Assembly: GCF_902706225.1 (NCBI RefSeq)
Contig: NZ_CACSKB010000012.1
Span: 22,098 to 86,097, forward strand
Length of the DNA stretch: 64,000 nucleotides
Direction of reading: 5' to 3'
Source: Microbacterium sp. 18062
GTDB lineage: Bacteria > Actinomycetota > Actinomycetes > Actinomycetales > Microbacteriaceae
Positions 8,506-17,567 of the stretch are shown one piece after another. Within the stretch, counting starts at the first letter, position 1, and each line of letters begins with the position of its first letter. The position numbers and the translations under genes are program-made. Under the pieces are notes generated by a model. The model ran no database searches. It was not told the DNA's origin and saw only the letters and a list, made by a program, of their open reading frames with translations.

Positions 8506-9561
8506 TCAGTGGTTCAGCCCTTTCGCCGCGGCGACATCACCCGCCCTCGCCGCGGCCCGAAGAGCATTCAGGTCGAAGGCCCATACGGCGGCGCGCGCAT
8601 CGTCGTCGACGATGTCCTGTGCGGTCAGCGTGCTGCCGGGCGAGAACACCTGGATCTGTGCGTCCAGGACGTTCGGGTCGATGTCCCATTCGGTGTGGAG
8701 CTGCTCCAACGAGTCCACGATGCCGATGCTCATGGTCTCGATCGCCGCATCCCTGTCTGTCACAGCCTCCGGCTGCACCTCGGCGAGCAGGTCGATCGCG
8801 CTGTCGAGGTTCTCCTCCGACCAGACGAATGCCTTGGCGATCGCCCGGGCGATGCGTGTGCCGACGTCGATGTGGGCACGGTCGGCGAGGAACCCGGAGT
8901 TGACGAACTCGTCGAAGTGGGCGCTCGGCAAGCGGCGGACCGCGGTGCCCGTCTGCGTCTTGACGAAGTTCTCGTTGAGCGGCGACGCGTACATCGCGTC
9001 GATGTCGCCCGACACCAGTGAGGCGGCGACGGTCGCTCCCTGCCCGAGACGGACCAGCTCGTAGTCGTCTTCTTCGAGCCCGGCGTCGGTGAGCATCGCG
9101 GTCGCCGGTGCGACGTCGCCCTCGTCGCGGATGCCGATCTCCTTTCCGCTGAGACCGGCGTACGACGTGATGGGTGAGTCGTCGAGGACGCTGATCCGGA
9201 AGGGCCAGCGGTCGCTGAATCCGAGATACACCAGATCGGCGTCGTCGGACTCGATCACGGGAAGCGCGAGGGACAGCTGGGCTCCCGCATACTCGACGCT
9301 CCCGGTGGCGATCGCCTGCGCAGGGTTGTTCCCCGGCACCGAGCCGACGAGCTCGACCTCGAGGCCCTCCTCCTCGTAGAAGCCCAGGGGCTCGGCGATG
9401 TAGTAGTACATCCACGCGAGGGCGGAGGGGGACGGCGTGGCTACCGTCACGTGCGCGAGGTCGTTCGTCGCGGAGGGTGCGGGGCCCGTGCAGCCGGCGA
9501 CGAGGGCTGCGGTGAGCACCAGGGCCGAGGCGGCGCCGACGGAGCGCATGAATGAGAACAC
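8506..9561 (-). CDS. ABC transporter substrate-binding lipoprotein (NMT1/SsuA-like)
   Basis: A 351-residue secreted lipoprotein. The GTG start at 9561 is preceded by AAGGAGG at 4 nt, which decides it over the ATG 12 nt downstream. A signal peptide ends in the lipobox LVAGC. The mature part shows NMT1/THI5-like features (VATPSPSALAWMYYYIAEPLGFYEEEGLEVELV and the GVxVxASLVSGDIDAMY-like region). It captures a small anionic or pyrimidine-like solute outside the membrane and delivers it to the permease. It is the first gene of the operon. Confidence 0.88.
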   Translation of the reverse strand: MFSFMRSVGAASALVLTAALVAGCTGPAPSATNDLAHVTVATPSPSALAWMYYYIAEPLGFYEEEGLEVELVGSVPGNNPAQAIATGSVEYAGAQLSLALPVIESDDADLVYLGFSDRWPFRISVLDDSPITSYAGLSGKEIGIRDEGDVAPATAMLTDAGLEEDDYELVRLGQGATVAASLVSGDIDAMYASPLNENFVKTQTGTAVRRLPSAHFDEFVNSGFLADRAHIDVGTRIARAIAKAFVWSEENLDSAIDLLAEVQPEAVTDRDAAIETMSIGIVDSLEQLHTEWDIDPNVLDAQIQVFSPGSTLTAQDIVDDDARAAVWAFDLNALRAAARAGDVAAAKGLNH

Positions 9562-9627
9562 AATTCCTCCTTGAATCGTGTGGGATCGCGGGATGGCTGA
9601 GGCCGACCCGCGTTTGGATCGCCCCCC

Positions 9628-9657
9628 ATTATGTTGTCGCGTGAGTTCGGAGCAGAA
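9628..9657 (-). promoter_or_regulatory. candidate promoter of the ABC importer operon
   Basis: Read on the minus strand, CATAAT (9633-9628) is a good -10 element and TTCTGC (9657-9652) a poor -35 element with an 18-bp spacer. The start would fall about 60 nt before the GTG of the binding-protein gene. The weak -35 is compatible with activator control from the direct repeat at 9685-9712. This is a visual assignment only. Confidence 0.35.
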
Positions 9658-9684
9658 GTATCAATGAGGCGCGGACTGATACGC

Positions 9685-9712
9685 GTTCTCGCATGTATAA
9701 GTTCTCATGTAT
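9685..9712. repeat. tandem direct repeat GTTCTC..ATGTAT, candidate operator
   Basis: GTTCTCGCATGTAT (9685-9698) and GTTCTCATGTAT (9701-9712) are direct copies with starts 16 bp apart. They form an AT-rich island within GC-rich DNA, some 125-175 bp upstream of the ABC operon start. A two-site operator for a dimeric regulator is likely. The regulator is not identified. Confidence 0.5.
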
Positions 9713-9762
9713 GCATGCGGAAAGCAGGCGCGCCAGATGCCGTCACGGCGCCCGCGCCGCGC

Positions 9763-10629
9763 TCAGCGCTCGAAGATCGACGAGGCGGGCCGCGGCGACG
9801 GGGTGGCGTCCGCATCCGTGGCCGGGATCGCGCCGCGCACGAAGTCGTCGAGCTCCTCGCCGTGGGCGACCTTCGCCGGATGCGGACCCGCAGCCATCAG
9901 CCGCGGAAGCCACTCGGTCGGCAACGGGGCGGCGGATGCGGCGATCACCAGGTTGCCGAACCTCCGGCCCTTCAGCGTCTGCACCTCGGCGAGCAGCGCG
10001 ACCTCGGGGAGCACCGCCCGCACCGTGGCGACCTGACGCCTGGCGAACGCGAGCCCCGCGCCGTCGGCGACGTTCACGAGCAGCACCCCGTCGGGGGCGA
10101 GCAGGTCGGCTGCGGCGCGGTAGAACTCGACGGTCGTCAGGTGCGCGGGGGTCTGGGCGCCGGCGTACACGTCGGAGACGAGAAGGTCGACCTTGCCGGT
10201 CATGGCGTCGGGCAGCCGACCGAGACCCTCCCGGGCGTCGCCGATACGGATGCGGATGGCCGCGCCCCGGGGCAGCGGCATCTCCGCCCGCACCAGCTCG
10301 ACGAGCGCCGGCTCCAGCTCGATGACCTGCTGGCGCGATCCGGGCCGAGTGTGCTCCACGTACCGCGGGATCGTGAGCCCCCCGCCGCCGAGGTGCACGG
10401 CGGTGAGGGGCTGCCCCGGCATCCGGAGCCGGTCGATCACGGCGCCCATCCGCGCGACGTACTCGAAGTGCAGGTGGGTCGGATCGTCGAGGTCGACGTG
10501 CGATTGGGGCGTCCCGGCCACCTCGAGCTCGTACCCGCTCGTGAAGCTCGACGGCACGACCCGGGCGATCGAGCCGTCGGAGAGGCGCGCCTCGGGCCGG
10601 GGGACATCCTCGCGCCGCGCCCGTGCCAT
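9763..10629 (-). CDS. spermidine synthase-like protein (methyltransferase fold)
   Basis: About 288 residues from an ATG at 10629. The central part has the Rossmann motif HLGGGGLTIPRYVEH, an acidic strand end VIELEP and DLLVSDVYAG, as in polyamine aminopropyltransferases. Stand-alone actinobacterial homologues often lack clear polyamine activity and are annotated as fused-MFS/spermidine-synthase-like. The catalytic context (VSDVYAG in place of a typical DSxDP) is unusual, so an aminopropyltransferase role is uncertain. No polyamine genes are adjacent. Confidence 0.75.
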   Translation of the reverse strand: MARARREDVPRPEARLSDGSIARVVPSSFTSGYELEVAGTPQSHVDLDDPTHLHFEYVARMGAVIDRLRMPGQPLTAVHLGGGGLTIPRYVEHTRPGSRQQVIELEPALVELVRAEMPLPRGAAIRIRIGDAREGLGRLPDAMTGKVDLLVSDVYAGAQTPAHLTTVEFYRAAADLLAPDGVLLVNVADGAGLAFARRQVATVRAVLPEVALLAEVQTLKGRRFGNLVIAASAAPLPTEWLPRLMAAGPHPAKVAHGEELDDFVRGAIPATDADATPSPRPASSIFER

Positions 10630-10771
10630 GCACCCACCGTAGCCCCGCCCCCGCACCGCCGGCAGTGCGTCGCCGCCCCTCCGCCGTCACCCACCATGTC
10701 GCCACCATCCGAGGCCTCGATCCGACGCCTCCACCCACCCGTCCGGACCGGACGGGCGCTACCGTGGGGCC

Positions 10772-11527
10772 ATGCGCGCGATCGACCTCAACGCCGACCT
10801 CGGCGAGACGGTCGACGGGGTGCCGACGGCCGACGACGAGGCGATGTTCGCGGTCGTCTCGAGCGCGAACGTGGCGTGCGGCGGCCACGCCGGCGACGAC
10901 CTCTCCATGCGGGACTCCGTCGCGCGTGCGCAGCGTCACGGCGTCGCGATCGGGGCGCACCCCTCGTATCCCGATCGCCCCGGCTTCGGCCGCGCCGCGA
11001 TGACGATGGATGCCGAGGGCCTCCGCGAGAGCGTCGCGCAGCAGCTCGCCGCCCTCGGAGCCGCCGGCGCCGATATCCGCTACGTGAAGCCGCACGGCGC
11101 GCTCTACCACGCGGCGGGGATCCACCCCACGGCGGCGGCCGCCGTCGTCGCGGCGGTCGCCGACCTCGCCGCCGATCTCGGCCGGCCGCTGCCCGTGCTC
11201 GGCCTCGGCGACGAGCTGGCTCGCGCGACCAGGGCCGTAGGCCTCCCCTTCCTCCGCGAGGCGTTCCTCGACCGCGGATACACCGCATCCGGCGCGCTCG
11301 TGCCCCGCGGTGCTCCCGGCGCGCTCCTCTCCGATCCGGATGCGGTCGCCGACCGCGCGCTGCGGCTCGTGGAGCACGGCGAGATCGTCGCCGTGGACGG
11401 AGCGATCGTGAGTCCGGATGCGGCATCCCTCTGCCTGCACGGCGACAGCCCCGCGGCGGTCGCGATGGCGCGGGCCGTGCGCGCGGCGCTGGCCGCAGCC
11501 GCGGTCGAGGTGCGCGCGCCGTGGTGA
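10772..11527 (+). CDS. pxpA: 5-oxoprolinase subunit A (LamB/YcsF family)
   Basis: A 251-residue protein whose N-terminus (IDLNADLGE), ANVACGGHAGD, GAHPSYPDRPGFGR and YVKPHGALYH motifs are diagnostic for the LamB/YcsF family. With PxpB and PxpC it opens 5-oxoproline (pyroglutamate) to glutamate using ATP. The stop overlaps the next gene start (GTGA), so translation is coupled to the fused pxpBC gene. The subunit set is complete here. Confidence 0.93.
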   Translation: MRAIDLNADLGETVDGVPTADDEAMFAVVSSANVACGGHAGDDLSMRDSVARAQRHGVAIGAHPSYPDRPGFGRAAMTMDAEGLRESVAQQLAALGAAGADIRYVKPHGALYHAAGIHPTAAAAVVAAVADLAADLGRPLPVLGLGDELARATRAVGLPFLREAFLDRGYTASGALVPRGAPGALLSDPDAVADRALRLVEHGEIVAVDGAIVSPDAASLCLHGDSPAAVAMARAVRAALAAAAVEVRAPW

Positions 11528-13431
11528 CCGGCGGACGCCGCCGCATCCTGCCGATGGGGGAGCGGGCGGTCCTCGTCGAGCTCGACGGCCTCGACGGAGT
11601 GCTGGCGCTCGCCGCCGCGCTCGCCGCATCCCCGCTCGCGGGCATCGACGAGGTCGTGCCCGCCGCGCGCACCCTGCTCGTCCGGTATGATCCGGCGCGC
11701 GTCGGGCAGGCGCGGGTGCGCGCCTGGGTGGCGGATGCGGCGCCCGCGCCTGCATCCCTGCCCACGGCCTCCACGTGCCCGACGGGCGCCGCTCCCGAAC
11801 CGGCTGCTCCCGAACCCTCCGCTTCGGCAACCCGCTCCGCCGCACGCTCGACGGTCGTCGAATCCGCGCCCGACGACGTCGTCCTCGACGTCATCTATGA
11901 CGGCCCCGACCTCGCCTCGGCGGCGGCGGCGCTCGGCCTCTCCGCCGACGAGCTCGCGGAGCGGCACTCGCGCGCCCGCTGGCGGGTGGCGTTCACCGGC
12001 TTCGCCCCCGGGTTCGGCTATCTCGTCAGCGACGACTGGCCCTACGAGATCCCGCGGCTGGATGCTCCGCGGCCGCGGGTGCTGCCGGGCTCGGTGGGGC
12101 TCGCGGGAGCGTTCAGCGGTGCCTATCCTCGGGAGACCCCGGGCGGATGGCGCCTCATCGGCACGACGTCCGCGACCTTGTTCGATCCGGCATCCGCCGA
12201 TCCCGTGCTGCTCTCCCCGGGCACCTCCGTGCGATTCCGCGCGGTCACGCGCTCGTCTCGCGTGACCTGCTCCGCCGGACCGCCCGCCGTCCCGCGTGTT
12301 TCCGACGAGGCGCCGCCCGCCGATCCTGCTCTCGAGCTCTGCGCCGCCCGCGCTTCGGGAGAGCGCGACGACTCCGGCGCTCCGGGCGGGTCCAGCGCCT
12401 CGGAGAGTCCCCGCTCCGCGGAGGCCCACGTCGAGTCGCGCGCGCCCGACCGATCCAGCATCCGTGTCGCGCCCGGCTCGCCCGAAGCTCCGCCCCGCAC
12501 CGCCGGCCGAGCCGGCACCTCCGGCGCCACGCCCCTGGCCCCGGACGCGGCCCGGGTGACCGGATCGGCTCCCGGGGCCTTCCGCGTCGAGCGGGCCGGG
12601 GCGGCGACCGTGCAGGACCTCGGCCGGCCCGGGCGGGGCCGCCTGGGCATCGCGCGCTCCGGATCGCTCGACCGAGGAGCGCTGCGGCTCGCGAACCGGC
12701 TCGTCGGCAACGCCGAGGATGCGGCGGCGATCGAGGTCGCGCTCGGCGGGCTCGCCGCTCGCGCCCACCGCGACCTGTGGATCGCGATCACGGGCGCCTG
12801 GGGGCCGATCCGCCTGGCCGGCCGCCCGGTCGACAGCTACACCGCCGTGCGCTGGCCCGCCGGGGAGGTCCTCGAGATCGGCTGGCTCACGCACGGAGCC
12901 AGGGCCGTCCTCGCGGTGCGCGGCGGCATCGAGGCGTCCGCATCCGTCGGCTCCCGGTCGACCGACACGCTGGCCGGCCTCGGCCCCGCCGCACTCCGCG
13001 CCGGCGACGAGCTTCCGGTCGGCGCCGAGCCTGCCGCACCCGTGCCGTCCCTCGACATCGCCCCGTGGGGCTGGCCGCCCGACCCGGTCGAGGTCGACCT
13101 CATGCCGGGGCCTCGGGCCGACTGGTTCGCCGCATCCGCGCATCGGGCGCTCTTCGACGCGGACTGGACGGTGTCGGCGCAGGCCGACCGGATCGGGATG
13201 CGGCTCGACGGCCCGATGCTCGACCGCATCCGGCCGGGCGAGCTGCCGAGTGAGGGGATGGTGCCCGGTGCGCTGCAGGTGCCGCCCAGCGGGCGCCCCG
13301 CCGTCCTGCTCGCGGACGGACCCGTGACCGGCGGATACCCGGTGATCGCGGTGGTGACGGATGCCGCGCTCGACCGCCTGGCGCAGGCCGCGCCGGGTGC
13401 CCGCCTCCGCTTCCGCCGCGCCCTGCGCTGA
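11524..13431 (+). CDS. pxpBC: fused 5-oxoprolinase subunits B and C (KipI-KipA)
   Basis: A 635-residue protein starting with GTG at 11524, overlapping the pxpA stop by 4 nt. Residues about 1-242 are the PxpB/KipI domain (ILPMGERAVLVEL, FTGFAPGFGYL, RPRVLPGSVGLAG). They are interrupted at about 71-117 by an Ala/Pro/Ser-rich insert. Residues about 243-352 are a low-complexity linker rich in Ala, Pro, Ser and Arg. Residues about 353-635 are PxpC/KipA (ATVQDLGRPGRG, AIEVALGG, PGPRADWF, PSEGMVPGALQVPPSGRP). Separate B and C proteins are common; fusion into one chain also occurs in urea-amidolyase-like proteins. Confidence 0.9.
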   Translation: MTGGRRRILPMGERAVLVELDGLDGVLALAAALAASPLAGIDEVVPAARTLLVRYDPARVGQARVRAWVADAAPAPASLPTASTCPTGAAPEPAAPEPSASATRSAARSTVVESAPDDVVLDVIYDGPDLASAAAALGLSADELAERHSRARWRVAFTGFAPGFGYLVSDDWPYEIPRLDAPRPRVLPGSVGLAGAFSGAYPRETPGGWRLIGTTSATLFDPASADPVLLSPGTSVRFRAVTRSSRVTCSAGPPAVPRVSDEAPPADPALELCAARASGERDDSGAPGGSSASESPRSAEAHVESRAPDRSSIRVAPGSPEAPPRTAGRAGTSGATPLAPDAARVTGSAPGAFRVERAGAATVQDLGRPGRGRLGIARSGSLDRGALRLANRLVGNAEDAAAIEVALGGLAARAHRDLWIAITGAWGPIRLAGRPVDSYTAVRWPAGEVLEIGWLTHGARAVLAVRGGIEASASVGSRSTDTLAGLGPAALRAGDELPVGAEPAAPVPSLDIAPWGWPPDPVEVDLMPGPRADWFAASAHRALFDADWTVSAQADRIGMRLDGPMLDRIRPGELPSEGMVPGALQVPPSGRPAVLLADGPVTGGYPVIAVVTDAALDRLAQAAPGARLRFRRALR

Positions 13432-13462
13432 CCCGCCCCGCCCCTCCGTCACCTCCCGCGAC

Positions 13463-13562
13463 GGCGCCAGTTACCCGGGATGGCGCCTACCACCTGGTAT
13501 GGCGCCGATTACCTGGGATGGCGCCTCGAACTTCACGCGCCATCCCCGGTAAAGAGCGCCAT
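13463..13562. repeat. 19-bp tandem repeats plus inverted copy upstream of rpoB
   Basis: Three head-to-tail 19-bp units start at 13463, 13482 and 13501 (consensus GGCGCCNNTTACCTGGGAT). A fourth partial unit lies at 13520. After it, 13537-13562 carries the same core inverted (reverse complement ATGGCGCTCTTTACCGGGG). Each unit begins with the palindrome GGCGCC. The inverted part would allow a long hairpin. The array lies between the pxpBC stop and the rpoB promoter and is not coding in a conserved way. Confidence 0.75.
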
Positions 13563-13676
13563 CGCGGTCGTGGTGTGAGCCCGAGCCCGCACCCGAAACC
13601 CGCGCACACGCGAAGGAACAACCAAGGAACCCCCCGCGCGTATACCGCAGGTCGGGAAGGTCGTCAAGAATGCGAC

Positions 13677-13705
13677 TGGACATGGCGTGCCCTGGCGCCT
13701 ATAGT
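13677..13705 (+). promoter_or_regulatory. rpoBC promoter, sigma70-type
   Basis: TGGACA (13677-13682), a 17-bp spacer and TATAGT (13700-13705) form a near-consensus housekeeping promoter about 230 nt upstream of the rpoB start. The long leader that follows contains hairpins. This is the strongest promoter match in the gap. Confidence 0.75.
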
Positions 13706-13868
13706 TGGTAGTTGCGCTCTAGATCCCCCTGTCTTCATATGGTGGTCGGCTGTGCGAACGTGCCCCCGCAGATAGCGGCGTGCGGTGCGGACGCTTCGGG
13801 GATGATCGAGCACTCCATCCGATACAGAGGCCAGCCGCGAGGCGGAGGACCTCTGCATCATCACGGAA

Positions 13869-13918
13869 TGTCAGTGACCCGCCTCACTGACACGAGGATC
13901 ACGAGGCCCTTTCGGGCC
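13869..13918 (+). promoter_or_regulatory. leader hairpins directly before the rpoB ribosome-binding site
   Basis: TGTCAGTGA (13869-13877) pairs perfectly with TCACTGACA (13884-13892). GGCCC (13905-13909) pairs with GGGCC (13914-13918) just before the GGAGG ribosome-binding site at 13921. Structures here could modulate rpoB translation. No known riboregulator was recognised. Confidence 0.5.
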
Positions 13919-13932
13919 ATGGAGGTTATCCC

Positions 13933-16900
13933 TTGGCTGCCGCGCCCCACGCAAGCACCCCCACCACCAAGACCCCCCGGAACGGACGCGGAGCATCCCG
14001 CCTCTCGTTCGCCAAGATCTCCGACACGCTGACGGTCCCCGACCTCCTCGCGCTGCAGACCGAGTCGTTCGACTGGCTGGTCGGCAACGACGCATGGAAG
14101 CAGCGCGTCGCCGAGGCCGAGGCCGCGGGCCGCACCGACGTGCCCGGCACGAGCGGTCTCGAGGAGATCTTCGAGGAGATCTCCCCGATCGAAGACCTCA
14201 GCGAGACGATGCAGCTGAGCTTCACGAACCCCTACCTCGAGCCCGAGAAGTACTCCATCGAGGAGTGCAAGGAGCGCGGAAAGACGTACGCCGCGCCGCT
14301 CTACGTCGAGGCCGAGTTCATGAATCACCAGACCGGTGAGATCAAGACCCAGACCGTCTTCATGGGCGACTTCCCCCTGCAGACCGGCAAGGGCACGTTC
14401 ATCATCAACGGCACCGAGCGCGTCGTCGTGTCGCAGCTCGTGCGTTCCCCGGGCGTCTACTTCGACCGCGTCGCCGACAAGACGAGCGACAAGGACATCG
14501 TGTCCGCCCGCGTGATCCCCAGCCGCGGCGCCTGGCTCGAGTTCGAGATCGACAAGCGCGACCAGGTCGGCGTCCGCATCGACCGCAAGCGTAAGCAGTC
14601 CGTCACCGTCTTCCTGAAGGCCCTCGGCCTGTCCAGCGAGGACATCCTGAGCGAGTTCGCCGGTTTCGCCTCGATCGAGGAGACGCTCGAGAAGGACACC
14701 ATCCTCACCAAGGAGGATGCCCTTCGCGACATCTACCGCAAGCTCCGTCCGGGCGAGCAGGTCGCCGCCGAGGCCGCCCGCGCGCTGCTGGACAACTTCT
14801 ACTTCTCGCCGAAGCGCTACGACCTCGCGAAGGTGGGTCGTTACAAGATCAACCAGAAGCTCGGTCTCGACAAGCCGCTCAGCGACTCGGTGCTGACCGT
14901 CGAGGACATCGTCGCGACGATCAAGTACCTCGTGCGCCTGCACCGCGGCGACGCCACGTTCGAGGGCGTCCGCGCGGGCAAGACCGCGGACATCCGCATC
15001 GACATCGACGACATCGACAACTTCGGCAACCGCCGCATCCGCGCGGTCGGCGAGCTCATCCAGAACCAGGTCCGCACGGGTCTGTCGCGCATGGAGCGCG
15101 TCGTCCGCGAGCGCATGACCACGCAGGACATCGAGGCGATCACGCCGCAGACCCTGATCAACGTGCGACCCGTCGTGGCGGCGATCAAGGAGTTCTTCGG
15201 AACGTCGCAGCTGTCGCAGTTCATGGATCAGAACAACCCGCTCGCGGGCCTGACCCACAAGCGGCGCCTCTCGGCGCTGGGCCCGGGCGGTCTGTCGCGC
15301 GAGCGTGCCGGCGTCGAGGTCCGCGACGTCCACCCCTCGCACTACGGCCGCATGTGCCCGATCGAGACTCCGGAAGGCCCGAACATCGGCCTGATCGGCT
15401 CGCTCGCGTCGTTCGCGCGGATCAACTCCTTCGGTTTCATCGAGACCCCGTACCGCCGCGTCGTCAGCGGCCTGGTCACGACGGACATCGACTACCTGAC
15501 CGCGAGCGAGGAGAACGACTTCATCGTCGCGCAGGCCGGTGCCGAGCTCGACGCCTCGGGCCGCTTCACGCAGGACCGCGTCCTGGCCCGCCGCGGACAG
15601 GGCGGCGAGGTCGACCTCTTCCCGGTCGACGAGATCGGCTACATGGACGTCTCACCGCGCCAGATGGTTTCCGTCGCGACGTCGCTCATCCCGTTCCTCG
15701 AGCACGACGATGCGAACCGCGCGCTCATGGGCGCGAACATGCAGCGTCAGGCCGTGCCGCTCGTGCGCAGCGAGTCGCCCGTGGTCGGCACCGGCATGGA
15801 GGGCTACGCCGCGATCGACGCCGGTGACGTCGTCACCGCGCAGAAGTCCGGTGTCGTCGCCGAGGTCTCGGCCGACGTCGTGACCATCCAGCTCGACGAG
15901 GGCGGCACGCAGGACTACTTCCTGCGCAAGTTCGACCGCTCGAACCAGGGCACGTCCTACAACCAGCGCGTCATCGTCTCGGCGGGCGACCGCATCGAGG
16001 CCGGCGAGGTCATCGCCGACGGCCCGGCGACGGAGAACGGCGAGCTCGCGCTCGGCAAGAACCTCCTCGTCGCGTTCATGACGTGGGAGGGTCACAACTT
16101 CGAGGACGCCATCATCCTGAGCCAGGAGCTCGTGAAGGACGACACCCTCTCCTCGATCCACATCGAGGAGTACGAGGTCGACGCCCGCGACACGAAGCTC
16201 GGCAAGGAGGAGATCACGCGGGACCTCCCGAACGTGAGCCCCGACCTGCTGAAGGATCTGGACGAGCGCGGCATCATCCGCATCGGCGCCGAGGTCCGCC
16301 CCGGCGACATCCTCGTCGGCAAGGTCACCCCCAAGGGGGAGACCGAGCTGAGCGCCGAGGAGCGACTGCTCCGCGCGATCTTCAACGAGAAGAGCCGCGA
16401 GGTCCGCGACACGTCGCTGAAGGTGCCCCACGGCGAGCAGGGCACGATCATCGCGGTCAAGGAGTTCAACGCCGAGGACGGCGATGACGAGCTCGGCTCG
16501 GGCGTCAACCGCCGTGTCGTGGTCTACATCGCCCAGAAGCGCAAGATCACCGAGGGCGACAAGCTCGCCGGCCGCCACGGGAACAAGGGCGTCATCGCCA
16601 AGATCCTGCCCGTCGAGGACATGCCGTTCCTCAGCGACGGCACGCCGGTCGACGTGATCCTGAACCCGCTCGGCATCCCGGGGCGCATGAACTTCGGCCA
16701 GGTGCTCGAGCTCCACCTCGGCTGGATCGCCCAGCAGGGATGGAAGGTCGAGGGCACCCCCGAATGGGCCGCCCACCTGCCCGAGGTCGCCCGCGAGGCG
16801 TCTCCCGGGACGAAGGTCGCCACCCCGGTGTTCGACGGCGCGTTCGAGGACGAGATCGCGGGTCTGCTCGACTCGACGCTCCCGACCCGGGACGGCGAGC

Positions 16901-17436
16901 GACTCATCGACCGCACGGGCAAGACCCGTCTGTTCGACGGTCGTTCGGGTGAGCCGTTCCCGGCGCCCATCTCGGTCGGCTACATGTACATCCTGAAGCT
17001 GCATCACCTGGTGGACGACAAGATCCACGCGCGCTCCACCGGTCCGTACTCGATGATCACGCAGCAGCCGCTGGGTGGGAAGGCGCAGTTCGGCGGACAG
17101 CGCTTCGGCGAGATGGAGGTGTGGGCGCTCGAGGCATACGGTGCCGCGTACGCCCTCCAGGAGCTCCTGACGATCAAGTCCGACGACATCCTCGGCCGCG
17201 TGAAGGTCTACGAGGCGATCGTCAAGGGCGAGAACATCCAGGAGCCCGGCATCCCCGAGTCGTTCAAGGTGCTGATGAAGGAGATGCAGTCGCTCTGCCT
17301 GAACGTCGAGGTCCTCTCGGCCGACGGCACGCCGGTCAACCTCCGTGACACGGACGATGACGCGTTCCGCGCAGCAGAAGAGCTGGGCATCAACATCTCG
17401 AGCCGCTTCGAGTCCTCGTCGATCGACGAGATCTAG
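13933..17436 (+). CDS. rpoB: DNA-directed RNA polymerase subunit beta
   Basis: A 1167-residue beta subunit. The TTG start at 13933 is fixed by GGAGG at 13921-13925 and by the downstream conserved [12 protein letters not shown]. The catalytic-core landmarks are present. The rifampicin region ([25 protein letters not shown], about residues 418-447) shows the usual drug-sensitive residues Asp, His and Ser. Other landmarks are [12 protein letters not shown] and the C-terminal [20 protein letters not shown]. It is followed by rpoC after a 131-nt gap holding a large hairpin. Confidence 0.99.
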   Translation: MAAAPHASTPTTKTPRNGRGASRLSFAKISDTLTVPDLLALQTESFDWLVGNDAWKQRVAEAEAAGRTDVPGTSGLEEIFEEISPIEDLSETMQLSFTNPYLEPEKYSIEECKERGKTYAAPLYVEAEFMNHQTGEIKTQTVFMGDFPLQTGKGTFIINGTERVVVSQLVRSPGVYFDRVADKTSDKDIVSARVIPSRGAWLEFEIDKRDQVGVRIDRKRKQSVTVFLKALGLSSEDILSEFAGFASIEETLEKDTILTKEDALRDIYRKLRPGEQVAAEAARALLDNFYFSPKRYDLAKVGRYKINQKLGLDKPLSDSVLTVEDIVATIKYLVRLHRGDATFEGVRAGKTADIRIDIDDIDNFGNRRIRAVGELIQNQVRTGLSRMERVVRERMTTQDIEAITPQTLINVRPVVAAIKEFFGTSQLSQFMDQNNPLAGLTHKRRLSALGPGGLSRERAGVEVRDVHPSHYGRMCPIETPEGPNIGLIGSLASFARINSFGFIETPYRRVVSGLVTTDIDYLTASEENDFIVAQAGAELDASGRFTQDRVLARRGQGGEVDLFPVDEIGYMDVSPRQMVSVATSLIPFLEHDDANRALMGANMQRQAVPLVRSESPVVGTGMEGYAAIDAGDVVTAQKSGVVAEVSADVVTIQLDEGGTQDYFLRKFDRSNQGTSYNQRVIVSAGDRIEAGEVIADGPATENGELALGKNLLVAFMTWEGHNFEDAIILSQELVKDDTLSSIHIEEYEVDARDTKLGKEEITRDLPNVSPDLLKDLDERGIIRIGAEVRPGDILVGKVTPKGETELSAEERLLRAIFNEKSREVRDTSLKVPHGEQGTIIAVKEFNAEDGDDELGSGVNRRVVVYIAQKRKITEGDKLAGRHGNKGVIAKILPVEDMPFLSDGTPVDVILNPLGIPGRMNFGQVLELHLGWIAQQGWKVEGTPEWAAHLPEVAREASPGTKVATPVFDGAFEDEIAGLLDSTLPTRDGERLIDRTGKTRLFDGRSGEPFPAPISVGYMYILKLHHLVDDKIHARSTGPYSMITQQPLGGKAQFGGQRFGEMEVWALEAYGAAYALQELLTIKSDDILGRVKVYEAIVKGENIQEPGIPESFKVLMKEMQSLCLNVEVLSADGTPVNLRDTDDDAFRAAEELGINISSRFESSSIDEI

Positions 17437-17443
17437 GGCTCTG

Positions 17444-17526
17444 GATGTCGGCTCGGCGACGCATGCCCGCGACGGCCTTCGGCCGTCGCCCGCCAGTCCC
17501 GGTGCCAGCGTCGCCGAACCGACATC
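17444..17526 (+). repeat. large nested hairpin in the rpoB-rpoC intergenic region
   Basis: GATGTCGGCTCGGCGACGC (17444-17462) is complementary to 17508-17526 with a single C/T difference (19-bp arms). Inside it, GCGACGGCC (17469-17477) pairs perfectly with GGCCGTCGC (17481-17489) around a TTC loop. No U-tract follows, so it is more likely an RNA-processing or transcript-stability element than a terminator, since rpoC must be co-expressed. Confidence 0.75.
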
Positions 17527-17567
17527 TCTCCGCCAACTTTGAGAATCATTGAGACACAGGAGAACCA

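Noticed and set aside
9631..11520. Upstream extension of the pxpBC frame
   Set aside because: It covers pxpA and the spermidine-synthase-like gene in the wrong frame. The GTGA overlap at 11524 gives the natural start.
13463..13562. CRISPR-like array upstream of rpoB
   Set aside because: Repeats are directly adjacent (period 19 bp) with no unique spacers and no cas genes.
13861..15342. Antisense frames over the rpoB start and elsewhere in rpo and ribosomal genes
   Set aside because: Shadows of strongly conserved plus-strand genes; Arg/Asp/Val-rich translations without motifs.
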